Positions 1 to 6,909 of a DNA stretch of 12,267 nt are shown in pieces. The position numbers were made by a program, and so were the translations under genes. Below the pieces are notes generated by a model that was not told where the DNA came from, ran no database searches, and saw only the letters and a list, made by a program, of their open reading frames with translations. The stretch is from contig JAGQWW010000044.1 of assembly GCA_020436955.1 (NCBI GenBank), positions 1 to 12,267 on the forward strand, read 5' to 3'. The first letter of the stretch is position 1; the number at the start of each line of letters is the position of its first letter. Source of the stretch: Saprospiraceae bacterium (GTDB lineage: Bacteria > Bacteroidota > Bacteroidia > Chitinophagales > Saprospiraceae).

Positions 1-44
1 CTGAATTGTTTTCCTAAGGTGTAACAACCCCTTAAACCTTCAGT

Positions 45-108
45 AAAAGGTTTATCGCTACCCTGTGATCTGCAAATGCTAAAAGATCTGGTTAGCGATA
101 AACCTTTT
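45..108. repeat. Perfect 16-bp inverted repeat, long loop, upstream of the UbiB-family gene
   Basis: The left arm at 45-60 (aaaaggtttatcgcta) is the exact reverse complement of the right arm at 93-108, separated by 32 nt. On the + strand the right arm runs into six T residues (105-110), as in an intrinsic terminator, so it could end transcription of a gene lying left of the window. The loop is much longer than in a usual terminator, so an operator or an mRNA-leader structure is also possible. The right arm ends only 14 nt before the GTG start at 123. No coding sequence is recognisable in 1-122. Confidence 0.7.
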
Positions 109-122
109 TTAAATTCAAACCT

Positions 123-1799
123 GTGGTAAAGGAACATAAAGTATCGGTAGTAGGCAGATATGAAAAGGTGATAGGAACCCTTTTCAAATATGGTTTTGAA
201 GATATTGTGGCGCATCCACCTTTTTCAAGGTTCCTTACCAATATGCCCGAATGGGTAGCCAAAAGAGACGGAAAGCTAATTTCCGACTATACCCGATATG
301 AACGCATACGTATGGTATGCGAAGATCTGGGCACCACCTTTATCAAGTTTGCTCAAATAGCCAGTAACAGACCCGATTTGTTACCGGAAGATTTGATTGC
401 TGAACTTGAAAAATTTCAGGAACATGCACGTCCGGTGCCGGTCGACCAAATCAAGGAAGTATTATTGGATGCCTACAAAAAACCTATTCATGAGGTTTTC
501 CAGCATTTTGAAGAAGTCCCCATTGCATCAGCTTCCATTGCTCAGGTACATCGCGCTGTACTCAAAACCGGAGAAGATGTAGTGTTAAAAATCCAAAGAC
601 CGGGCATTGAAGACATCATCGAAGCAGATATTGCCATTTTAAAACAGTTGGCTGATATCATGGAAAAGTATTTTCCAAAGTTTCATTCTTTCCAGCCGGT
701 ACAATTGGTCAAAGTCTTTGAAAAAAGTATTCGAAAAGAACTAAAATTCTCCATTGAAGCGAATAATCTTCAACGATTCACAGAAAATTTCAAAGGCCAC
801 AAAGATGTTTACATACCTAAGCTTTATCCAAAGTACACTACCAATAAGGTGCTTTGTATGGAGTATATCGATGGAATGAAATGCACCAATCTCGAAGAAC
901 TCAAACAATACAATATTACCGGACCTGAATTAGCAATAAAGGGCATCAACATCTATTTCGAACAGGTTTTTGACCATGGCTTCTTTCATGCAGACCCCCA
1001 CCCGGGCAATATCTTTATTTTAAAAGATGGCAGAGTGTGTTTCATAGATTATGGAATGATGGGCAACATCCAACGACGCGACAAGGAGATGTTGGCCGAT
1101 TTGCTTTTGAATGCCCATAATTCGGATGTTCAAGGCTTAAAAAAAGCCCTTTTGAGGTTCTCTTCTGACGAAAAAGCTATTGACCAGAAAGAATTGGAAT
1201 ATGACATTATGGAGTTTTTCTCCGAATATTCCAATGTGGGTATTGAAGACATTGAAGGTGAGGAAGTCATCAAAGCATTGAACAGTTTATTTTTTGATTA
1301 TAAAATTCGGATTCCTTCCAACTTATTGTTGTTGATGAAGGCCCTGGTCATTATCGAAGGCGTGGGGCTTACCCTGGATCCACGATACAACATCCTGGAA
1401 AACATCCATCCTTTTGTAGTTCGATTGATGGAAAAGAAATACAGTCCTAAAAAACTTGGGTCCCGTTTCATAAAATCCCTTGGCGATTTCACCATGTTGG
1501 CAACCAGCTTGCCCGAGGATATGCAAGACGTTATCAAAAAAGTGAAACAAGGAAAACTCCATATTGAGTTTGAACATACCGGATTGGACCCTTTCTATCA
1601 TAAAATGGACCTGGTTTCCAATCGAATCGCCTTTTCTGTACTTATTGCAGCGCTCATCATTGGATCTTCTGTTTTAGTCTATGCCGACATTGCTCCACAT
1701 ATATATAATGTCTCTGCCATAGGCTTTGGTGGCTTTGTCATCGCCGGATTCCTGGCTTTGAGACTTGCCTGGGCGATATTAAAGAGTGGGAAGATTTGA
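123..1799 (+). CDS. ABC1/AarF/UbiB-family atypical kinase, membrane-anchored
   Basis: This 558-aa protein belongs to the ABC1/UbiB (COQ8-like) protein-kinase-like family, which in other organisms supports isoprenoid-quinone biosynthesis or lipid homeostasis; the physiological substrate is unknown. Visible motifs in order: a KxGQ-like motif reading KFAQ (75-78), the Ala-rich nucleotide loop around ASASIAQVH (135-143), the VLK lysine (K156), the catalytic-loop HADPHPGN (289-296), and the metal-binding DFG equivalent reading DYG (309-311). The C-terminus has two hydrophobic helices, about 507-525 and 532-552, the membrane hairpin usual for the family. The start is GTG at 123: an in-frame stop at 99-101 rules out anything further upstream, and no ATG lies nearer the N-terminus of the conserved region. 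Bacteroidota usually make menaquinone rather than ubiquinone, so the name UbiB should not be read as a pathway. It converges on carB. Family assignment is firm; function is not. Confidence 0.93.
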   Translation: MVKEHKVSVVGRYEKVIGTLFKYGFEDIVAHPPFSRFLTNMPEWVAKRDGKLISDYTRYERIRMVCEDLGTTFIKFAQIASNRPDLLPEDLIAELEKFQEHARPVPVDQIKEVLLDAYKKPIHEVFQHFEEVPIASASIAQVHRAVLKTGEDVVLKIQRPGIEDIIEADIAILKQLADIMEKYFPKFHSFQPVQLVKVFEKSIRKELKFSIEANNLQRFTENFKGHKDVYIPKLYPKYTTNKVLCMEYIDGMKCTNLEELKQYNITGPELAIKGINIYFEQVFDHGFFHADPHPGNIFILKDGRVCFIDYGMMGNIQRRDKEMLADLLLNAHNSDVQGLKKALLRFSSDEKAIDQKELEYDIMEFFSEYSNVGIEDIEGEEVIKALNSLFFDYKIRIPSNLLLLMKALVIIEGVGLTLDPRYNILENIHPFVVRLMEKKYSPKKLGSRFIKSLGDFTMLATSLPEDMQDVIKKVKQGKLHIEFEHTGLDPFYHKMDLVSNRIAFSVLIAALIIGSSVLVYADIAPHIYNVSAIGFGGFVIAGFLALRLAWAILKSGKI

Positions 1800-1800
1800 G

Positions 1801-1838
1801 GCTGGATGCTAGATGCTGGTCACTAGTTACTGGATGCT
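1801..1838. repeat. Heptad tandem repeat, RGATRCT family (block A)
   Basis: Immediately after the UbiB-type stop codon the sequence has a strict 7-bp period: GGATGCT (1804-1810), AGATGCT, GGTCACT, AGTTACT and GGATGCT (1832-1838), with a partial unit before. The consensus is RGATRCT. No gene or transposon end is associated. The same heptad recurs at 6861-6909 in the other convergent gap. Confidence 0.75.
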
Positions 1839-1850
1839 TTTATTAGCAAT

Positions 1851-1899
1851 CCCGCACGCCGCATACCGCGTACCTCGAACCGAATAGCGAATAGCGAAA
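1851..1899. repeat. Heptad tandem repeat, ACCGCAT/AGCGAAT family (block B)
   Basis: Seven consecutive 7-bp units lie in register: CCCGCAC, GCCGCAT, ACCGCGT, ACCTCGA, ACCGAAT, AGCGAAT and AGCGAAA. The array drifts from GC-rich to AT-rich units and runs into the terminator hairpin at 1901. No coding potential is recognisable. Confidence 0.75.
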
Positions 1900-1900
1900 A

Positions 1901-1938
1901 AATAAAGTGCCGCCCGATCACTCAAGCAGCACTTTATT
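1901..1938 (-). terminator. Intrinsic terminator, probably for carB
   Basis: A perfect 10-bp inverted repeat (aataaagtgc at 1901-1910, gcactttatt at 1929-1938) has an 18-nt loop. Read on the minus strand, the 3' arm flows into a run of T (A residues at 1897-1902 on the plus strand), so it fits a terminator for carB, whose stop codon is about 70 nt upstream. The + side has a weaker T-rich flank, so it may also stop read-through from the convergent UbiB-type gene. Confidence 0.65.
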
Positions 1939-1949
1939 ATCTTTCCATT

Positions 1950-2005
1950 CCGCATAACGCTTTACGCATCACGCACACCGCGTCACGCATACCGCATACC
2001 GCAAA
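1950..2005. repeat. Heptad tandem repeat, MCGCATA family (block C)
   Basis: Eight uninterrupted 7-bp units are visible: CCGCATA, ACGCTTT, ACGCATC, ACGCACA, CCGCGTC, ACGCATA, CCGCATA and CCGCAAA. The invariant core is CGC at positions 2-4 of each unit (CGCA in six, CGCG and CGCT once each). The array ends 3 bp before the carB stop codon, so it would be transcribed in the carB 3' UTR. It resembles block B across the terminator. Confidence 0.8.
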
Positions 2006-2008
2006 AAC

Positions 2009-4828
2009 CTATCTCGACAAATACATACTCCGCTCGTTGTGCATTTTGCGGAAGAATGGGTCTGTTAAATCTTTGATGAAACGGATTTCTTCACCGGTTG
2101 ATTTCATTTCTGGTCCCAGGTTTTTGTCTACGTTCGGGAATTTATCGAAGGAGAATACCGGAACTTTTATCGCATAACCACTTGGCTGTGGTTTGATGTC
2201 AAAATCTTTCAACTTGTGGGTTCCCAACATCACTTTAGTAGCAATTTGCAGGAACGGCACTTTATAGGCTTTTGCAATAAATGGAGTCGTACGGGAAGCC
2301 CTTGGATTAGCTTCGATTACGAATACATTATCACCTTTTACTGCAAACTGGATATTGATGAGACCTCTTATATTCAGCGCGAATGCCAGTTTTTTGGTGT
2401 ATTCTACCATGGTATTTACCGCTTCTACAGACAAACTGTAAGTTGGTAATACCGCAGAACTGTCGCCTGAGTGAATTCCTGCAGGCTCTACGTGTTCCAT
2501 GATACCCATGATGTATACATCATCGCCATCACAAATGGCATCGATTTCGGCTTCAGTCGCTCTATCCAGGAAGTGGTCAATCAATACTCGGTTGTCAGGC
2601 ATATGCTTGTAGATAGAAAGTACCTGACGTTCCAATTCTTCGTCGTTGATTACGATACGCATGCTTTGACCTCCCAAAACGTAAGAAGGACGCACTAAAA
2701 CCGGATACCCTACTCGGTTTGCAATCTGGATGGCTTCATCAACTGATCCTGCTGCACCATATTCAGGATAAGGAATTTCCAATTCCTTCAACAAGTCAGA
2801 AAATCTTCCTCTGTCTTCCGCAAGGTCCATATCGTTGAAAGAGGTACCTATAATTTTAATACCTTTTTCATCCAGGGTCTTGGCAAGTTTCAATGCTGTC
2901 TGACCACCCAACTGTACGATTACCCCTTCAGGTTTTTCCAGCTCGATGATTTCTTCCAGGTGTTCCCAGAAAATAGGCTCGAAATAAAGTTTGTCAGCAA
3001 TATCGAAGTCGGTAGAAACCGTCTCAGGATTACAATTGACCATGATAGACTCGTATCCTACATCTTTGATGGCCAACAATCCGTGTACACAACAGTAGTC
3101 AAACTCGATCCCTTGTCCGATACGATTAGGACCGGAACCCAGGATGATTACCTTCTTTTTATCGGTATTTGGAATACTTTCATTTTCGGTATCGAAAGTA
3201 GAGTAGAAATATGGGGTCTGGGCCTCAAACTCTGCGGCACAAGTATCTACGATTTTATAAGTTCTTCTTACCTCCACTTTTTTGCGATAAGCAGTAACAT
3301 CTGCTTCTTCTACTCTCATGATCCAGGCAATCTGAGCGTCAGAGAAACCCATTTGCTTCAATTCAACCAAAAAGTCTTTTGGGATATCATCTGGCACATT
3401 GATTTTAGCAAGGCGTTCTTCTGCCTTAACCAAACGCTTGATTTGCTTGATGTACCAGGGGTCGATTTTCGTTAATTTGTGAACGGTCTTTTCAGGAACA
3501 CCCAGACGTAGGGCATCTTTTAAACGGTAGATTCTGTCATCACTTGGTTCTTCCAGACGCTTCAAAATGTCTTCGGTACGGATCCACTCTTTCATGTCAG
3601 CACCCAAGCCCATACGTCCATTTTCCTGTGACTGACAGGCTTTTTGGAGTGCTTCTAAGAAGGTACGTCCGATACTCATCACCTCTCCTACAGACTTCAT
3701 TTGCAGACCTAAGCGATGGTCTGAACCGTAGAATTTTTCAAAGTTCCACCTTGGCATTTTTACGATAACGTAGTCCAGGGTAGGCTCAAAATAGGCGGAA
3801 GTGGTTTTTGTAATTTGGTTTTTCAATTCATCCAGGCGATATCCGATGGCCAATTTGGCTGCAATTTTTGCAATCGGATAACCTGTGGCTTTACTGGCAA
3901 GGGCTGAGGAACGGGAAACACGCGGGTTAATTTCAATTACTATCAATTCCTCATTCTCAGGATTGATGGAGAATTGGATATTACATCCTCCTGCAAAATT
4001 ACCCAACGAACGCATGGCTTTGATGGCCTGGTCGCGCATTTCCTGGTAGGCAGTATCTGAAAGTGTCATAGCCGGTGCTACTGTGATAGAATCACCGGTA
4101 TGAATACCCATAGGGTCTAAATTTTCCACGGTACAAATGATAACTACATTGTCTGCAGCATCACGCAAAAGCTCCAACTCATATTCTTTCCATCCCAAAA
4201 CAGCTTTTTCAACCAAAACCTCGTGTGTAGGAGAAGCATTCAAACCACGACGAAGAGCCTCATCAAACTCTTCACGCACATGCACAAATCCTCCACCTGA
4301 ACCTCCCAGGGTATAAGAAGGACGGATAACCAATGGAAATCCAATCTTCTGAGCGGCCTCCTGCCCTTCCAAAAAGGAATTGGCAATGAAGGAAGGTGCC
4401 ACTTTTAGACCATTTTCAATCATGTGTACCCTAAAAGCTTCCCTGTTTTCGGTCAGCTCAATCGCATCCAGGTCAACACCGATCATCCGTACATTATACT
4501 TTTCCCAGACACCCTGTTTACCGGCTTCAATAGCAAGGTTTAGGGCAGTCTGACCACCCATAGTAGGTAATACAGCATCGATTTGGCGCTCTTCGAGCAC
4601 TTGAACGATACTTTCTACAGTTAGTGGTAACAAATAAATGTGATCGGCAGTAACCGGGTCGGTCATAATGGTTGCCGGATTGGAGTTGATAAGCGATACT
4701 TCGATACCCTCTTCGCGCAAAGAACGAGAAGCCTGGGAACCGGAATAATCAAACTCACAAGCCTGACCAATTACAATAGGACCACTACCAATGATTAGAA
4801 CTGAACGAATGGAGGTGTCTTTTGGCAT
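2009..4828 (-). CDS. carB: Carbamoyl-phosphate synthase large subunit lacking the C-terminal allosteric domain
   Basis: This protein makes carbamoyl phosphate from bicarbonate, two ATP and ammonia supplied by the CarA glutaminase, feeding pyrimidine and arginine synthesis in the cytoplasm. The 939 residues show the internal duplication of CarB: a carboxyphosphate half (GSGPIVIGQ at 15-22, GGQTALNLA at 91-99, ATP-grasp loop around RPSYTLGGSGGG 169-180, EINPRVSRSSAL 299-310) and a carbamoyl-phosphate half (GSGPNRIGQG 564-573, GGQTALKLA 641-649, RPSYVLGGQSMR 713-724, EANPRASRTTPF 839-850). The protein ends about 30 residues after GPEMKSTGE (905-913), where E. coli CarB (1073 aa) continues into the roughly 130-residue MGS-like domain that binds UMP, IMP and ornithine; that domain is absent. 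The truncation looks genuine, since the 3' flank is repeats and a terminator. The start ATG is 29 nt below a predicted transcription start; there is no Shine-Dalgarno. carA is not in the window. Confidence 0.97.
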   Translation of the reverse strand: MPKDTSIRSVLIIGSGPIVIGQACEFDYSGSQASRSLREEGIEVSLINSNPATIMTDPVTADHIYLLPLTVESIVQVLEERQIDAVLPTMGGQTALNLAIEAGKQGVWEKYNVRMIGVDLDAIELTENREAFRVHMIENGLKVAPSFIANSFLEGQEAAQKIGFPLVIRPSYTLGGSGGGFVHVREEFDEALRRGLNASPTHEVLVEKAVLGWKEYELELLRDAADNVVIICTVENLDPMGIHTGDSITVAPAMTLSDTAYQEMRDQAIKAMRSLGNFAGGCNIQFSINPENEELIVIEINPRVSRSSALASKATGYPIAKIAAKLAIGYRLDELKNQITKTTSAYFEPTLDYVIVKMPRWNFEKFYGSDHRLGLQMKSVGEVMSIGRTFLEALQKACQSQENGRMGLGADMKEWIRTEDILKRLEEPSDDRIYRLKDALRLGVPEKTVHKLTKIDPWYIKQIKRLVKAEERLAKINVPDDIPKDFLVELKQMGFSDAQIAWIMRVEEADVTAYRKKVEVRRTYKIVDTCAAEFEAQTPYFYSTFDTENESIPNTDKKKVIILGSGPNRIGQGIEFDYCCVHGLLAIKDVGYESIMVNCNPETVSTDFDIADKLYFEPIFWEHLEEIIELEKPEGVIVQLGGQTALKLAKTLDEKGIKIIGTSFNDMDLAEDRGRFSDLLKELEIPYPEYGAAGSVDEAIQIANRVGYPVLVRPSYVLGGQSMRIVINDEELERQVLSIYKHMPDNRVLIDHFLDRATEAEIDAICDGDDVYIMGIMEHVEPAGIHSGDSSAVLPTYSLSVEAVNTMVEYTKKLAFALNIRGLINIQFAVKGDNVFVIEANPRASRTTPFIAKAYKVPFLQIATKVMLGTHKLKDFDIKPQPSGYAIKVPVFSFDKFPNVDKNLGPEMKSTGEEIRFIKDLTDPFFRKMHNERSMYLSR

Positions 4829-4863
4829 AGTTGAAGCAATTTACCGTGGTTGCAAATTGCGCG

Positions 4864-4894
4864 CAAAGATAGTTTCCGAAAAGTTGCTGACAAA
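4864..4894 (-). promoter_or_regulatory. Bacteroidota-type promoter of carB
   Basis: Read on the minus strand, TTTG (complement of 4891-4894) is followed by exactly 19 nt and TATCTTTG (complement of 4864-4871), matching the published Bacteroidota primary-sigma consensus TTTG and TAnnTTTG at full identity. Transcription would begin near 4857, giving a leader of about 29 nt. The rest of the gap 4829-4969 shows no gene or clear hairpin. This makes carB independent of the NUDIX gene upstream. Confidence 0.8.
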
Positions 4895-4969
4895 AATTAT
4901 TCAAAAACTAATTTCGTTTTATTGTCATTTTTCTGTCCTCCACAAAATAAATACAATAAAAATGGCCCC

Positions 4970-5530
4970 TTAAAAAGATACTTTTTCCCAAAGGTCAAAA
5001 ACACGCAACAAAGCGGTAAGCGTATGTGGATGGCGGATTAGGCCCTCTTCAAAGGCTTTTTTTAAATATTCGGGGTCGTGTAATTCGACTTCAATATTTT
5101 CTCCGCTGTCTAATTTTAAAGTTGTCGTTTTTTCTACCCCAACTGCCAGAAATTGATGAATTTGATTATTCATAAAGACCGGATTAGACTGTACTGTTTG
5201 TAAAAATGTCCATTTTCCACCCGTAAAACCGGTTTCTTCAGCCAGCTCTCTTTTTGCCGCTTCCAATGGAGTTTCCCCTTCGTCTACCAATCCGCCGGGA
5301 GCCTCCAGTGTATCTTTTTCAACGCCAAAACGAAACTGCCTTACCAAAATCACTTTTCCTGATTTGTCGAGTGCCACCACACAAACCGCATCGTCGGCGT
5401 CGACAAACACCATTTTTTCTTCCTTCCCGGTACGTTTATTCAGATACCAGTCAAAACGTGCCTGGAACAGTTTCAAGTCGATAGCTTCCCCTTTTTTGGT
5501 CAGCTCCCATTTATTGGATGGATTTTCCAT
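4970..5530 (-). CDS. NUDIX hydrolase, ADP-ribose pyrophosphatase-like
   Basis: This 186-aa cytoplasmic hydrolase probably cleaves a nucleoside-diphosphate derivative into NMP plus X-phosphate. The NUDIX box is complete at about 80-102 (G-x5-E-x7-REL-x-EE-x-G-F), supplying the Glu residues that bind the metals. The stretch before it, RQFRFGVEKDTLEAPGG (64-80), resembles the RQ(Y/F)R...LE-P-G segment of ADP-ribose pyrophosphatases (NudF group), and the length suits that group. Substrate cannot be fixed from sequence alone, so ADP-ribose is only the favoured guess. The ATG at 5528-5530 follows an AT-rich leader without Shine-Dalgarno. Minus-strand TAAGTTCG (5579-5586) is a one-mismatch -7 element with a TTG 21 nt upstream, a possible promoter. 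The gene lies 141 bp upstream of carB, which has its own promoter, so the two need not be co-regulated. Confidence 0.88.
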   Translation of the reverse strand: MENPSNKWELTKKGEAIDLKLFQARFDWYLNKRTGKEEKMVFVDADDAVCVVALDKSGKVILVRQFRFGVEKDTLEAPGGLVDEGETPLEAAKRELAEETGFTGGKWTFLQTVQSNPVFMNNQIHQFLAVGVEKTTTLKLDSGENIEVELHDPEYLKKAFEEGLIRHPHTLTALLRVFDLWEKVSF

Positions 5531-5663
5531 TTAAAAATATATTTTTTCGCCACATGGGTTGTAGTGAACACTCCATTACGAACTTAGTCGTGATTTTAAA
5601 AACAAAACAAGTTGAACACCGGTTATCAATACATTCAGAAATAACCTACTTTCACCTGCAAAT
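5531..5663. other. Divergent intergenic region between NUDIX gene and dehydrogenase
   Basis: This 133-bp AT-rich spacer separates two genes transcribed outward, so it must hold both promoters. Only the minus-strand candidate TAAGTTCG at 5579-5586 resembles a Bacteroidota -7 box. On the plus strand TACTTTCA (5647-5654) is a two-mismatch candidate lacking a suitably spaced TTG. No repeats or hairpins stand out, and the 7-bp periodicity of the convergent gaps is absent. Confidence 0.5.
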
Positions 5664-6860
5664 ATGCTTAATTACCTTTCTATGCAGTCATTAAAAATTC
5701 TATTTCTTTTATTAGGGTCGCTTTCGTTTTATCAATGCAGTCAGGGTGGAGAAAACACCTCCACTGTGAATGCGCCCAACCCACTAGCAAAAAAGACAGC
5801 TTTTAAACCTGCCGAAACAAAATTGCCGCTGCACACCATCAAACTACCGGAAGGATTTAAGATTGATGTGTTTGCTGAAGATGTAAAAAATGCACGATCC
5901 CTTTGTCTTTCCCCAAACGGTGTTTTGTTTGTAGGGACCCGTTCAAAAGGGAATGTTTATGCGCTCGTAGATGAGGATGGTGATTTCCACGCCGACAAGC
6001 AATATTTACTCGCCAAGGACCTGAATATGCCTAACGGTGTCGCATTCAAAGATGGTGATTTGTATGTCGCTGAAGTGAGTCGCATTTTAAAGTTTGAAAA
6101 CATAGAAAAAAACCTGGCCAATCCACCCAAGCCTGTAGTTGTATATGATCAGTATCCGGAGGAGACACATCACGGTTGGAAATATATTGCCTTTGGACCC
6201 GATGGCAAATTGTATGTACCGGTAGGAGCTCCTTGTAATATTTGTAATCCTGAAGAAGAAATTTATTGTAGCATAACGAGCATCAATCCGGATGGTACGG
6301 ATAGGCAGGTTGTACAGCATGGTATCAGAAATACCGTAGGTTTTGATTGGCATCCGGTAACAGGCGATTTATGGTTTACTGACAATGGTAGAGATTGGAT
6401 GGGCGATGATATGCCAGCCTGTGAGTTGAATAGGGCTTCTAGGCCGGACATGCATTTTGGATATCCATTCTGCCACCAGGGCAATTTACCGGATCCGGAA
6501 TTTGGAAAATTAAAGGATTGTAGTGAGTTTACAGCACCCGTTCAAAATTTGGGCCCGCACGTAGCGCCACTTGGTATTGAATTTTACACCGGCAATATGT
6601 TTCCAAAGGAATACAAGAACCAACCGCTCTTTGCGGAGCATGGTTCCTGGAACAGAAGCACACCAATTGGTTACCGCGTGATGATGGTCAAATTGAACGA
6701 CCAATACGAATCTGAAGGATATGTGCCGTTTGCGGAAGGTTGGTTACAGGGCACTGAACCCTGGGGAAGACCCGTGGACCTGGAAATGATGCCCGACGGA
6801 TCGATGTTGGTTTCCGATGATTTTGCAGATGTAGTCTACCGGATATATTACGATAAGTAA
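5664..6860 (+). CDS. Lipoprotein sorbosone/PQQ-sugar dehydrogenase-like six-bladed propeller
   Basis: This 398-aa predicted lipoprotein belongs to the glucose/sorbosone dehydrogenase (COG2133-type) beta-propeller family, whose members oxidise sugars or aldoses in the periplasm, commonly using PQQ and calcium. Family landmarks: LPEGFKIDVFAEDV (61-74), the MPNGVAF blade (122-128), THHGWKYIAFGPDGKLYV (168-185) with the candidate catalytic His, GIRNTVGFDWHP (220-231) with Arg222-Asn223, the TDNGRDWMGDD segment (239-249), AEHGSWNRS (324-332), and GRPVDLEMMPDGSMLVSDD (368-386). A hydrophobic leader ends in FYQ-Cys25, an imperfect lipobox with Gln at -1. Met7 (ATG at 5682) is an equally good start and gives a tidier 19-residue signal. 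Extra cysteines (191, 194, 202, 253, 270, 286) could form disulfides; no CxxCH haem site is present. PQQ dependence and substrate are inferred from family only. Confidence 0.88.
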   Translation: MLNYLSMQSLKILFLLLGSLSFYQCSQGGENTSTVNAPNPLAKKTAFKPAETKLPLHTIKLPEGFKIDVFAEDVKNARSLCLSPNGVLFVGTRSKGNVYALVDEDGDFHADKQYLLAKDLNMPNGVAFKDGDLYVAEVSRILKFENIEKNLANPPKPVVVYDQYPEETHHGWKYIAFGPDGKLYVPVGAPCNICNPEEEIYCSITSINPDGTDRQVVQHGIRNTVGFDWHPVTGDLWFTDNGRDWMGDDMPACELNRASRPDMHFGYPFCHQGNLPDPEFGKLKDCSEFTAPVQNLGPHVAPLGIEFYTGNMFPKEYKNQPLFAEHGSWNRSTPIGYRVMMVKLNDQYESEGYVPFAEGWLQGTEPWGRPVDLEMMPDGSMLVSDDFADVVYRIYYDK

Positions 6861-6909
6861 GAAATCTAGTCTCCAGCAACAAGATACTAGAGACTAGATC
6901 CTGGATTTT
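6861..6909. repeat. Heptad tandem repeat, RGATNCT family (block D), with hairpin
   Basis: The convergent gap is built of 7-bp units in register: AGTCTCC, AGCAACA, AGATACT, AGAGACT, AGATCCT and GGATTTT, sharing the RGATRCT theme of block A (1801-1838), 5 kb away and on the same strand. Within it, 6864-6873 (atctagtctc) and 6890-6899 form a perfect 10-bp inverted repeat with a 16-nt loop. That may serve as a bidirectional terminator for the two converging genes, though neither flank has a strong T run. Confidence 0.7.

Noticed and set aside
1950..2005. CRISPR array
   Set aside because: Units are 7 bp, adjacent and degenerate; there are no 25-40-bp repeats with unique spacers and no cas genes.
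1800..2008. A frameshifted remainder of the CarB C-terminal domain beyond the stop codon
   Set aside because: The 209-bp gap is too short for a domain of about 130 residues and consists of heptad repeats and a terminator, with no protein-like sequence in any frame.
2960..3475. 171-codon plus-strand open frame inside carB
   Set aside because: It lies entirely antisense to a highly conserved carB region and its product has no recognisable domain; it is a reading-frame shadow.
4791..5041. Short plus-strand open frames over the carB start and NUDIX 3' end
   Set aside because: They overlap two real minus-strand genes and the carB promoter, and have no domain or start signal of their own.
6236..6270. 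Haem or iron-sulfur site at the CNIC motif of the dehydrogenase
   Set aside because: CNIC is followed by Asn, not His, so it is not a CxxCH haem site, and no further cysteine spacing matches a known ferredoxin pattern.
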